Source: JAEUJZ01 sp964460115
GTDB lineage: Bacteria > Myxococcota_A > Polyangia > Palsa-1104 > JAEUJZ01
Assembly: GCA_964460115.1 (NCBI GenBank)
Contig: CAYWPR010000007.1
Span: 60,964 to 124,963 of the forward strand
Direction: 5' to 3'
DNA length: 64,000 bases
The translations under genes and the position numbers were made by a program. The notes beneath the pieces are model-generated. The model was not told where the DNA came from and made no database searches. It saw only the letters and a program-made list of their open reading frames with translations. Position 1 is the stretch's first letter, and each line of letters starts with the position of its first letter. This document shows positions 1 through 7,469 of this stretch, one piece after another.

Positions 1-1114
1 CCATGTCGGTGGACGCGGCTTTGCCGCCTGCGGCGTCTCCGGCGATGCGCCCGGAGGCGGTGGCACCGGCAATGGCTTCGGTCGTTGCCGAAGTGCCCGC
101 GCTGACCTTTTTGACAGCGACAGTTCGCTTGCGCAAACCGCGGTTTTGCAAAAGTACGGTGTCGATGGCCACCCGTTCATCGGCGGGAGGCAGCGGCAAG
201 CCAACGCGCTTATAAGCATCGCTTAGCGCTTCTAACAGTACGCCCATGTCGGGGTAGCGATCGGCCGGAACTCGCGCGCAGGCGCGGGCAATGACCTCAT
301 CGAGCGCTTCGGCCAGGCCTGGCGGCGCACCGACCTCACGCGGCAGCACCAGCTTGGCCGGCGGCTGAGACAGTTTTTCATAAACCACTTCAAGCTCGTC
401 GGCATAAAAGGCCGATTTGCCGGTCAAACATTCATAAAGAATGGCGCCCAGGGCAAACATGTCTCCGGCGGCGTCGGCCGAGTCCTGCTCGCCGCTCGTC
501 TGCTCGGGGGGAAGGTAGGCCAGCTTATCGAGCGGCAGCGATTCGTCTAGACCAATCGGCCGCCGGCGCAAATGGTGCAGAGCGGCATCCAAAAGCACCG
601 GCTGTCCGGCTTCGACTTCGCGTCCCGCTTCGGAGGGCAAAAGAACATTTTCCGGCCGCAGATCGCCATGGACGACGCCGTGACGATGTGCTTCTTCCAG
701 GGCCCGCGCCAGCGCTGCGATGACAATTCCCGCCGCCAGCGAGGGCAGGGGGCCGCGCGCCAGCCGTTCGCGCAAGGTTTCGCCGATAAGCAGTTCGGAA
801 GCCAAAAACGGCGCACCGTCTGGAGCAAAGCTAAGCTCGACGGGCAGAAAACCTTGACGGCGCAACCCGGAAAGCACACGCAAATCAGTGCGCAGACGCA
901 GTACGCGTTCGTGGGTGGGCTGTAGCTCGCGATGCAGAAGCTTGACCGCGTAGGGCTGCTTTTGACGCAGGTGCCAGGCATTGTAGGTGATTCCGGTCAT
1001 GCCCTGACCTAGAAACGCGTCGAGGCGGTAGCTGCCGCTAAGAATGGTCCCGATCCGCTGCGTGGGCGGAATTTCTGGGCCTACAAGCCAGGTTGGTGTC
1101 GATTCTGGGTGCAT
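1..1114 (-). CDS. Atypical Ser/Thr protein kinase-like protein (3' end cut by window edge)
   Basis: The reading frame starts at an ATG at 1114 and stays open to the window edge, so the C-terminus is missing (371 residues visible). The kinase fold is clear: a glycine-rich loop (GQGMTG, about 36-41), a VAIK-like lysine (YAVKLL, K58), a catalytic-loop equivalent HGDLRPEN at about 149-156 and a PPEQ segment near 202 in place of APE. Two hallmarks deviate. HRD is HGD, although the Asp and the later Asn are kept, and DFG reads DAA at about 176-178. The metal-binding Asp is therefore still present, and weak activity or pseudokinase function are both possible. The visible tail after about 310 becomes Ala/Thr/Gly-rich, like a linker. 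The start has no strong ribosome-binding site. Kinase family membership is firm; catalytic competence is uncertain. Confidence 0.85.
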   Translation of the reverse strand, partial: MHPESTPTWLVGPEIPPTQRIGTILSGSYRLDAFLGQGMTGITYNAWHLRQKQPYAVKLLHRELQPTHERVLRLRTDLRVLSGLRRQGFLPVELSFAPDGAPFLASELLIGETLRERLARGPLPSLAAGIVIAALARALEEAHRHGVVHGDLRPENVLLPSEAGREVEAGQPVLLDAALHHLRRRPIGLDESLPLDKLAYLPPEQTSGEQDSADAAGDMFALGAILYECLTGKSAFYADELEVVYEKLSQPPAKLVLPREVGAPPGLAEALDEVIARACARVPADRYPDMGVLLEALSDAYKRVGLPLPPADERVAIDTVLLQNRGLRKRTVAVKKVSAGTSATTEAIAGATASGRIAGDAAGGKAASTDM

Positions 1115-1200
1115 GAGGAGGCCGCGTAGATAGAGGAAACTTCTGCCTAAAATAGCACGGCCGCATGATTCTAGTCACAACTATCTAGCGATCTAGCTAA

Positions 1201-1869
1201 CTAAAAAATGCAGTTTTCAGGGGAAATGGTCGCGGCCTCTGTTCTGCGACCTTGGGGCAGCGCTTCGCTGGATGTGCTGCGTCCAAAGCGACGGTCGCGG
1301 CCACCGTAATCGTGCAGGGCGCTCTGCCAGTCGGCGATAGCAAACTCGGCAAACGGAGCGGCGCAGAAGTAAAACTCGGCGTAGGCCCCCTCAAAACACA
1401 AGCGATCGCTCAGACGCCAGCTTGGGGCGACTTGCTCGCTGGCTTTGCGCCCGCAAAGAATGATGAGGTCGGGATCGGGAAAAGCTGCCGCGGGCAAAGC
1501 TTGGCGCAGCATCTCTAGCGTCAGCTCGTCGGGGTGCAGACGGCCGCTTTTTACTTTGGCTGCCAGCTTGCGGGTGGCCTCTACAATGTCGCGGCGACCG
1601 CTTTGCGCGCGAATCTGCACGCTAAGACCTTGGTTTCGAACTTCGCTGATTTCGCCGTGTAGCGTCTGTGCCAGCAGGTCTGCTTCGGCGGCGCTTTGCG
1701 CTTCGGAGGCAGCCTCGGTGTAAAAGCTTAGAAAGCGCACTTCGGTCTTTTGCGCCGCCCCAAGGATCGAGCGAGCAGTTCGCAAGCTGGCCGCCGCCAA
1801 TGCTTCGTGCAAAATGCTGTCAGATGTTCCTGTAAGGACAGCAACGTGGTCAGGTGTTTTTTTCATCAT
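1201..1869 (-). CDS. Divergent undecaprenyl diphosphate synthase (UppS) homologue, probably catalytically inactive
   Basis: The 222-residue product aligns along its length with cis-prenyltransferases: HVAVL at 8-12, a LSFYTEA block (LTLYAFSxEN in UppS), GRRDIV (GGRWDIV), a PDLIILCGRK block (DLVIRTGGE), AYAEFYF (AYAELYF) and GRDRRFGR near the C-terminus. The catalytic MDGNGRW motif is gone; the residue matching the essential Asp is Gly14, and the pyrophosphate-binding RTGGE arginine is replaced. Active UppS makes the C55 lipid carrier for cell-wall and polysaccharide synthesis; this copy probably cannot do so alone. It recalls the inactive NgBR/Nus1 partner subunits of eukaryotes, which is only an analogy. 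The ATG at 1869 is chosen over an upstream TTG (1896) because it places HVAVL at the usual distance from the N-terminus. Confidence 0.8.
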   Translation of the reverse strand: MMKKTPDHVAVLTGTSDSILHEALAAASLRTARSILGAAQKTEVRFLSFYTEAASEAQSAAEADLLAQTLHGEISEVRNQGLSVQIRAQSGRRDIVEATRKLAAKVKSGRLHPDELTLEMLRQALPAAAFPDPDLIILCGRKASEQVAPSWRLSDRLCFEGAYAEFYFCAAPFAEFAIADWQSALHDYGGRDRRFGRSTSSEALPQGRRTEAATISPENCIF

Positions 1870-1959
1870 GAATCTCGTAAGCCAAGCTTCGTACAAAAGA
1901 AGGCGTAATCTGTGCCCTGAGAGATGGTACGGCGTAAGAGGTTACATGCCTACATGAAG

Positions 1960-3312
1960 CTAGCGGGAAGTTCGAGAGAAGATCTCGTGAATGTCGCGCG
2001 GCAGTTCCAGCCGAAAACGCGTTTGCGGCGGCCCCGCCGCTACCAAGGCGACGCTGCCGCCGTGCTCGGCGGCGACGGCAGCAACGATTGCCAAGCCCAG
2101 ACCGCTGCCGCCGGTTTCACGACGGGTGGTGACGAAGCGTTCGAACAAGCGCTCGCGCACTTCGGCAGGAACACCTGGCCCAGCATTTGTAACTTCAATG
2201 GCAACCCAATGCGCTCGATCTGCACATACGCCGATGCTTACCGCGGGGCCGCCCTCCAGCGTGGGTTTGGCAAAGACCAGGGCGTTATCTACTAAATTGT
2301 CGATTGCACGTCGCAGCCAAGTGGGATCCCCGCGCACTAAAATTTTGGTATCGAGCGGCGTGGCCAGCGCAATTTGCAGGCGCTTTTGCGCGGCGCGTGC
2401 CGCGTGCGCTTCCTGCGACTGGCGGCACAATTCGACGATATCAACGATTTCTTCGGCGACGCCGCGAGCTTGCAGTCGCGTCAGCGCCAACAGGTTGTTG
2501 ACAATGCCGAGTAGTCGCTGAGTCGCTTCACAAATGTGCTCCACGAAGCGGCGCGCGGCGACTGGCTCGTCAAGGGCGCCGTCGATAAGTACTTCGGCGG
2601 CCGCAGAAATGGCGGCCACCGGATTTTTCAGTTCGTGCGAAAGATCGGCGGCCAGGCGTTCGGCCAAGTGGCGGCCTTCGAGCTCGCGCCGCATCGATTC
2701 GACGGCGGCGCTGAGCGTGCGGACCTCGCGGCCAAAGGGGCGGGGCAACACGGCCTGCCTTTCGCCGTGGGCAATGCGCGAGGCGGCCTGTGTCAGCCGT
2801 TCGATGGGCTTGGCGATGGCCCGTCCAATAAGAGCGGCGGCGCAGGCCGTGGCAATGACCAGCAGCAATGACAGGACCGCGACACGTCCGGCGGCACCGC
2901 GCAGAATCTGCGTCAGCCCCAGGCTGTGCCGCATGACGCGCACCGTTCCTAGACGGCCATGCGGCCCGACAATGGGTGCGCTACGCTGCACGGCGATTTT
3001 GGGCAGCACCCCAGCGGCGTACAGCACTTGACCCTGCTCATCCAAAATTTCGACCCGCAGTCCGCCAACGCCAATCAGCCGATGCGCAACCTGAGCCGGT
3101 GGCTCGCTGGCGGCGGCCAGCACCCGCGCCAAAAGGTCGGCGTTTTCTTGCGCGACCTCGGCATCGATGCGAGCGGCGCGAGATTCCAGCCCGCGTACCG
3201 CCAGAAGCCCAAGCAGGGCCGCGAAGCTGCCCGATACTACCGCCATTCCGACGAAAACTTGCATGCGAATGGACGTGCCCAGCCTGAGGCTGCGCCACAA
3301 GCGCCAGAGCAC
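1960..3312 (-). CDS. Membrane sensor histidine kinase (orphan)
   Basis: The 450-residue protein has a transmembrane helix at about 19-39, an extracytoplasmic segment to about 142, a second helix at about 143-165 and a HAMP-like linker to about 215. The H-box DLSHELKNP carries the phospho-acceptor H226. It is followed by an N-box (DNLVDNA), a G1 box altered from DxGxG to NAGPG, and a G2 box GSGLGLAI. It should autophosphorylate and pass phosphate to a response regulator, but no regulator gene is adjacent. The start is doubtful: the annotated GTG at 3312 lacks a clear ribosome-binding site. About 20 further in-frame hydrophobic codons lie upstream, ending at a TGA two codons after an ATG at 3384 that does have AGGA upstream. 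Family is certain; the N-terminus is not. Confidence 0.9.
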   Translation of the reverse strand: MLWRLWRSLRLGTSIRMQVFVGMAVVSGSFAALLGLLAVRGLESRAARIDAEVAQENADLLARVLAAASEPPAQVAHRLIGVGGLRVEILDEQGQVLYAAGVLPKIAVQRSAPIVGPHGRLGTVRVMRHSLGLTQILRGAAGRVAVLSLLLVIATACAAALIGRAIAKPIERLTQAASRIAHGERQAVLPRPFGREVRTLSAAVESMRRELEGRHLAERLAADLSHELKNPVAAISAAAEVLIDGALDEPVAARRFVEHICEATQRLLGIVNNLLALTRLQARGVAEEIVDIVELCRQSQEAHAARAAQKRLQIALATPLDTKILVRGDPTWLRRAIDNLVDNALVFAKPTLEGGPAVSIGVCADRAHWVAIEVTNAGPGVPAEVRERLFERFVTTRRETGGSGLGLAIVAAVAAEHGGSVALVAAGPPQTRFRLELPRDIHEIFSRTSR

Positions 3313-3460
3313 AAAGCCGGCAAAACCAAGCAGGGCGGTCGCGGCAACCGTGGGAATGATCCAGTCGATAAGTCACCAAACCATACATCGCGTCCTACAG
3401 CCAGGGCTTGCTGCCCCTTTTTAGAAAGGGAACCCACTGTAGCGAAATGCCCCGATTCCG

Positions 3461-3492
3461 TTGCGCAATGCCTCGGAAATTGGTTCGACCAA
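3461..3492. promoter_or_regulatory. Two palindromes upstream of the sigma-54 promoter, candidate activator sites
   Basis: TTGCGCAA (3461-3468) is a perfect palindrome. TTGGT-tcg-ACCAA (3480-3492) is a perfect inverted repeat. They lie about 60-90 bp upstream of the GG of the -24 element, where enhancer-binding proteins often bind. Binding is an inference. Confidence 0.35.
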
Positions 3493-3549
3493 ATGAGTTA
3501 TTTCTGTATTCTGCGTAGTTTCTCGCCTAAACCTCTATTTTCTCAAGTT

Positions 3550-3565
3550 TGGCACTGTATGTGCT
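3550..3565 (+). promoter_or_regulatory. Sigma-54 (RpoN) -24/-12 promoter of the exbB operon
   Basis: TGGCAC-TGTAT-GTGCT matches the consensus TGGCAC-N5-TTGCW at all six -24 positions and four of five -12 positions. The diagnostic GG (3551-3552) and GC (3563-3564) are exactly 10 bp apart. A start near 3575 would leave a 40-nt leader with GGAGGT before the exbB ATG. Confidence 0.6.
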
Positions 3566-3614
3566 TGCTAGACTGCCGGTACTGACAACCTGTCCATTTT
3601 GGAGGTCCTAAGAC

Positions 3615-4271
3615 ATGTCGCTCCTCAAAGGTCTCGCAGATGCATTTCATGAAGGTGGCTGGCCGATGTGGCCCATCTTGGGCCTTATGATCATCGCCTG
3701 GGGTATCGCTATTGAGCGATGCATTTATCTAAAGAAGGCGGGCATCGATAAAGAGAAGCTGCTTTCGCTTTTGAAAAGCCAGATTATGGCCGGCAACATT
3801 CAGGGCGCTGTCAAAGTCTGCAGTGGCAATCCGACGCCGGTGACTCGCATCATTCAGTCGGGTTTGACCAAGTTCAATCGTCCCGATGCCGAAGTGCAGG
3901 CCGCTATGGATGAACAAGCCCTCAAAGAGATTCCCAAACTGGAAGCTCGTACTGGTTACCTGGCCATGCTTGGCAACGTCGCAACCCTTGTAGGTCTGCT
4001 CGGCACCATCATTGGTCTTATTCACTCGTTCGGCGGTGTCGCCGGTGTAGACCCCTCGATGAAGGCGACTCTGCTTGCCAAAGGCATTTCCGAAGCCATG
4101 AACTGCACCGCGTTCGGCCTGGTTTGCGCCGTCCCCGCGCTCGGCTGGTTCGCCATCCTGAATGGTTGGACCCAGCACACGATCGACGACATCAATGAGC
4201 TGTCGGTACAGGTCGTGAACCTGGTCGTGGGTCACAAGAGTGCAATGAAGGCCAGCGCAGGCAACCCGTAA
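3615..4271 (+). CDS. exbB: ExbB/TolQ/MotA-family proton channel protein
   Basis: The 218-residue inner-membrane protein has the family pattern of three helices: about 17-37 near the N-terminus, about 115-140, and about 155-185. The conserved MotA/ExbB block (LGNVATLVGLLGTIIGLI, then GISEAMNCTAFGL) lines the proton path. With the two following ExbD-type proteins it should form a proton-driven motor, energising TonB receptors, Tol-like envelope work or, in myxobacteria, gliding. No TonB or TolA gene is nearby, so the output is unknown, although two TonB-dependent receptors are encoded elsewhere in the window. The start ATG has a strong ribosome-binding site (GGAGGT). Expression is probably sigma-54 dependent. 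A hairpin separates it from the next gene. Confidence 0.92.
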   Translation: MSLLKGLADAFHEGGWPMWPILGLMIIAWGIAIERCIYLKKAGIDKEKLLSLLKSQIMAGNIQGAVKVCSGNPTPVTRIIQSGLTKFNRPDAEVQAAMDEQALKEIPKLEARTGYLAMLGNVATLVGLLGTIIGLIHSFGGVAGVDPSMKATLLAKGISEAMNCTAFGLVCAVPALGWFAILNGWTQHTIDDINELSVQVVNLVVGHKSAMKASAGNP

Positions 4272-4284
4272 AGTGATTTGGCCG

Positions 4285-4309
4285 CCTCCCGCGCAAATGC
4301 GCGGCGGGG
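4285..4309 (+). promoter_or_regulatory. Intercistronic hairpin between exbB and the first exbD
   Basis: CCGCGC (4289-4294), loop AAAT, GCGCGG (4299-4304) forms a perfect 6-bp stem, extended outward by CCTC/GGGG with a one-base bulge. No T-tract follows, so it more likely tunes mRNA decay or readthrough than ends transcription. It could help set a higher ExbB than ExbD dose. Confidence 0.5.
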
Positions 4310-4330
4310 GTGAGACAAAGGAGTCTAACG

Positions 4331-4810
4331 ATGGGCGGCGCTGCACCTACGCCAAGCGGTAAAGGCGGTAAAAAACCGCTCGATGCCGCGATCAACCTGG
4401 TCCCGTTCATTGACTTGTTGTCGTGCTGTATTTCATTTTTGCTAATCACGGCCGTATGGACGCAATTGGCGCGTATGGACGTGACGCAAAAGAGCAAAGC
4501 GCCATCGGGCGCAGTCGATGAACCGCCGACACCAAAAGTGTCATTGACCTTGTATATCAACAAAGACGGCTACGTCTTCTCCAAGTCGACGGGCGAAAGT
4601 ACGCCGATTGAAATGAAAGGAGAAGAGTACGACTACGCGAAGCTGGCCGAGACGATGGAGAAGGCCAAAAGAGACCATCCGGACCAGGACGATATCACCA
4701 TCAAGTCCAATGACAGCGTTGTCTACAATAAGGTTGTCAAGACGATGGATGTGGTGATTTCGGCCAAGTTCCCTAACATTAACCTCTCCGATCAGGGGAC
4801 TGGAGGCTAG
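4331..4810 (+). CDS. exbD: ExbD/TolR-family protein 1
   Basis: The protein of 159 residues has a short cytoplasmic N-terminus, one transmembrane helix (about 23-45) that carries the conserved proton-path aspartate in PFIDLLS (D28), and a periplasmic domain ending in DVVISAKFPNINL. This is the usual ExbD/TolR layout. It should pair with the upstream ExbB-like channel and the following second ExbD. The ATG at 4331 is preferred over an upstream GTG (4310) because AGGAG sits 7 bases before it. The stop is two bases from the next start, so the two ExbD genes are probably translationally coupled. Confidence 0.9.
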   Translation: MGGAAPTPSGKGGKKPLDAAINLVPFIDLLSCCISFLLITAVWTQLARMDVTQKSKAPSGAVDEPPTPKVSLTLYINKDGYVFSKSTGESTPIEMKGEEYDYAKLAETMEKAKRDHPDQDDITIKSNDSVVYNKVVKTMDVVISAKFPNINLSDQGTGG

Positions 4811-4812
4811 CC

Positions 4813-5388
4813 ATGTCGGTCAGTGCAATCAATCGGCCTGGGCTGATAAAGCCCCCTGGTCCGCGTCTGCGGAAGTTTATTCCGCTGAAGTTTATTACCA
4901 AACACGGCACAGGAAAAAAATCGGGTTACGCCGATCTAAACCTCACGTCGATGGTCGATATGTTGACCATCCTTGTCGTGTTCCTCTTGCAGACGTTTTC
5001 GGCATCCGGCGAGCTTTTGACGGTATCCAAAAACATCACGCTGCCTGAGGCGGTAAATTACAAAGATCTGGAACAGGCGCCGATTATTTCGATTTCACGA
5101 GATGCGGTGACGCTAAACGGCGATCCCAAAGCCGATTCGGGTGAGCTGTCGCGCGAAAACACCATCGACTGGAAAATTCCGCAGCTTCACGATGATTTGG
5201 TCGTGCTGAAGAATAACTTCAAACTTCTGCATCCAAATCCCGAAGATTGGAAGGGCATCGTTATCGTTCAGGCGGATCGGCAGATTGACTTTAAAGTCAT
5301 CAAAAAGGTGATGTACACCTGCGCGGTCGCCGGCTATATGAACGTCAACTTCGCCGTTCAGCAAAAAGCCAAAGGCGGCGGCGGTTAA
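4813..5388 (+). CDS. exbD: ExbD/TolR-family protein 2
   Basis: This 191-residue protein is a second ExbD-type subunit with a longer, basic cytoplasmic N-terminus (about 44 residues). It has one transmembrane helix (about 45-66) with the conserved Asp in LTSMVDML (D49), and a periplasmic domain ending in a Gly-rich tail. Two different ExbD proteins beside one ExbB resemble the AglRQS-type motor modules of myxobacteria as much as classical ExbBD; this is context inference only. GGAGG precedes the ATG and overlaps the end of the first exbD. Confidence 0.9.
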   Translation: MSVSAINRPGLIKPPGPRLRKFIPLKFITKHGTGKKSGYADLNLTSMVDMLTILVVFLLQTFSASGELLTVSKNITLPEAVNYKDLEQAPIISISRDAVTLNGDPKADSGELSRENTIDWKIPQLHDDLVVLKNNFKLLHPNPEDWKGIVIVQADRQIDFKVIKKVMYTCAVAGYMNVNFAVQQKAKGGGG

Positions 5389-5404
5389 TATCGCCTGTGG
5401 GTTT

Positions 5405-5434
5405 GGCTCACCCGCCTCATATCGCGGGTGGGCC
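5405..5434 (+). terminator. Terminator-like hairpin after the exbBDD operon
   Basis: GGCTCACCCGC (5405-5415) pairs with GCGGGTGGGCC (5424-5434), an 11-bp stem with one G-U pair and an 8-nt loop, 16 bases after the exbD stop. No T-run follows, so it is an atypical terminator or a 3'-end stabiliser. The rest of the 276-bp gap to the next gene shows no other clear element. Confidence 0.5.
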
Positions 5435-5664
5435 GAATCAGGTCTAAGCCGTCCTGCCAATTATCGATACCGCTTTCGCTGTTCCCCTCTATCTTTCCGC
5501 AAGTCGTCTCGATAAAATCAGCCGAGCAGACTGAAACCTATGAATTCGCTGGGTGACAGCCGGTCTCGTCGAGCGTCTTTCCAATCGCGGACAGACCTGC
5601 GCGGCGGTACATTGAGCGGTTTGTCCTGTTGAATAGGAGGCGTTTCGCCTCTGGAGTTTTAGCC

Positions 5665-7410
5665 ATGGCGCAAAAAAGAGTCATCGCGAGGTCGCGTTCG
5701 CTGTCTTTTTGCCTGTCGTTGTCCTTGGGCTTGGGCTTTGTTTCCGGTTGCATGGATGATCCGCAAGATCCCAAGACTTGGATCAAGCAGCTAAACGACA
5801 TACGTGAGCAAAAGGAAGCGATTCGGCAGCTCGAACGGTTGGCCACTGCCAAAGATCGGCCTCCGGAAATCGAGGAAGCGGTGGCGCCGTTAGCCGCCCT
5901 GTTCAAAAAGACGCGCGATGCGCAGCATTTGAAGGCGATTACCAAGATTCGTTCGGAAAAAGCCCTCGATTTGTTTATCGAGCAGCTCGAGTATTCGGAC
6001 GACAATTTCGAAAATGCCTCCATCGCCGCCACCGGAATTTGGGAACTGGCGAGCCGCGATGACAAAGGGCGCGAAGCCGCCAAAAAAGCGGTGCCGGATT
6101 TGATCAAAGTTTTGGAGAAAAAACTTCCCATAAAAACTCGCGCCAATGTGGTCAAGGTCGAGGCGATGAAAGCTCTGACCGCGATCAAGGATCCGGCAGG
6201 AGTTCCGGCGCTTAACAAAGTTCTTGAAACCTCGGCCGATGAGCAGGACTTTTTCCTAAATAAAGAAGCGGCCCGTCATGTAGGCGAATTTGCCGATGCG
6301 CGTTCCGTTCCATCGCTGATTCGCGGGCTGTTTATGACCGGCCGCGGCAGCGACATCTTTACCCCCTGCCGCATTGCTTTGGCGCGCATTGGCGAGCCGG
6401 CCACTGAAAAGGTCATCGAGGCGCTGCAGCGCAAAAATAGCGCGCTCGAGGAAGATGCCAAAAAGGGTGAATTCGTGCCCGGCCTCATCGTTCAGAAGAT
6501 GGCCATCGTCCTTGGTGATCTGCGCGATAAAAAAGCGGTGCCAGCGCTGCTTGCCGAGCTTGGCAAAAAAGACGAGGGCCTGACCGCTGATTGTATTTCC
6601 GGCTCGAAGCAATGCGTGTCCGGTCATCAGTCGGTGCTACAGACTCTAGGGCTTCTAGGCGATCCGTCGGCGGCCAAGGCACTCATCGGAATTTTGTCAG
6701 ATGGCAAACGTCCGGCCAAACTGCGCGCCGCCGCTGCCGAAGGCCTAAATCTTCTTGGTGCGACCGAGGCATTGCCCGCCATTTTGTCCGCTGCCAAGAC
6801 GCCCTATGTAAAAAATGGCAAGAAAAAGGACGACCTGCCTGAGATCGACAGCGACAAGGCGATGCTAGCCGCCGTGGCGGTGACGCAGTACGGTCGCTTG
6901 TGCGATACCGATCTATCGGCTGAGATTGCGCCTTTGGCCAAAGCCGCACCGCCGGACACCGACGCGGCCATTACTTTTAACAACGCCGTGGCGCGCGCTG
7001 AAGCGGTCAAGCAGTGCAAAAAAGACGTCGCCTGCTACGGCAACATGCTGGAGTCGCAAGCCAAGGAAATGGATCGGCTTGAGGAATCCAAAAAAGGCAA
7101 AGACGACGACAAAAAAGCGTTTATTGATTACGAGAAGGCCAAAGCCAGCGCTCGCGCTGAAAAAGCCGCTTTCATGCTGTCGCGCATGGGACGTGACGGC
7201 TTGCCTTTCTTGATCAAAAACATTGGCTACCGCGATCCAGCGCCGCGTTTTGGCATCATGTTCGCCTTGACCCGTCTTGCCAAAAAGACCGATCAAGACG
7301 TGCAAAAGGCGCTGGCCGCTCAGATTGAAATCGACAAAACCAAGGACAAAGCCACTCAAGCCTTGGTGGATGAAATGCGAGTCACCGCCGCCATCATCAG
7401 CCGCCGCTAG
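5665..7410 (+). CDS. HEAT-repeat lipoprotein
   Basis: The 581-residue product starts with a signal peptide ending in a lipobox (VSGC, Cys near residue 30), so it should be membrane-anchored after lipid attachment. The rest is a series of helical HEAT-like repeats, with recurring patterns such as AVPALLAELG and SVPSLIRGLF and paired helices rich in Ala, Leu and Lys. These form protein-binding solenoids. No catalytic motif is visible. It lies downstream of exbBDD on the same strand, separated by a hairpin and about 270 bp, so it may be a periplasmic partner of the motor, but independent expression is just as possible. The ATG at 5665 has GGAG 8 bases upstream; an earlier TTG (5629) would spoil the signal peptide. 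Confidence 0.85.
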   Translation: MAQKRVIARSRSLSFCLSLSLGLGFVSGCMDDPQDPKTWIKQLNDIREQKEAIRQLERLATAKDRPPEIEEAVAPLAALFKKTRDAQHLKAITKIRSEKALDLFIEQLEYSDDNFENASIAATGIWELASRDDKGREAAKKAVPDLIKVLEKKLPIKTRANVVKVEAMKALTAIKDPAGVPALNKVLETSADEQDFFLNKEAARHVGEFADARSVPSLIRGLFMTGRGSDIFTPCRIALARIGEPATEKVIEALQRKNSALEEDAKKGEFVPGLIVQKMAIVLGDLRDKKAVPALLAELGKKDEGLTADCISGSKQCVSGHQSVLQTLGLLGDPSAAKALIGILSDGKRPAKLRAAAAEGLNLLGATEALPAILSAAKTPYVKNGKKKDDLPEIDSDKAMLAAVAVTQYGRLCDTDLSAEIAPLAKAAPPDTDAAITFNNAVARAEAVKQCKKDVACYGNMLESQAKEMDRLEESKKGKDDDKKAFIDYEKAKASARAEKAAFMLSRMGRDGLPFLIKNIGYRDPAPRFGIMFALTRLAKKTDQDVQKALAAQIEIDKTKDKATQALVDEMRVTAAIISRR

Positions 7411-7469
7411 TTCCATTCATAAAGAGACTCTCTCCGCATGCATCCTGCGGGTTGCTATAAGCTGCGGGC

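Larger units (their letters stand above)
3313..3614. other. Intergenic control region between the histidine kinase and exbB
   Basis: This 302-bp divergent spacer holds the upstream in-frame extension of the histidine kinase (to about 3384), two short palindromes (3461-3468 and 3480-3492), a sigma-54-type promoter at 3550-3565 facing exbB and the exbB ribosome-binding site GGAGGT at about 3600. I see no RNA gene. Confidence 0.6.

Noticed and set aside
3038..3388. 116-codon minus-strand frame in front of and across the histidine kinase N-terminus
   Set aside because: It overlaps the conserved kinase N-terminus in another frame and reads like shadow translation (Arg/Gly/Cys-rich), with no domain.
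5538..6218. 226-codon minus-strand frame over the HEAT lipoprotein start
   Set aside because: Antisense to a clear signal peptide and repeats; Ser-rich shadow.
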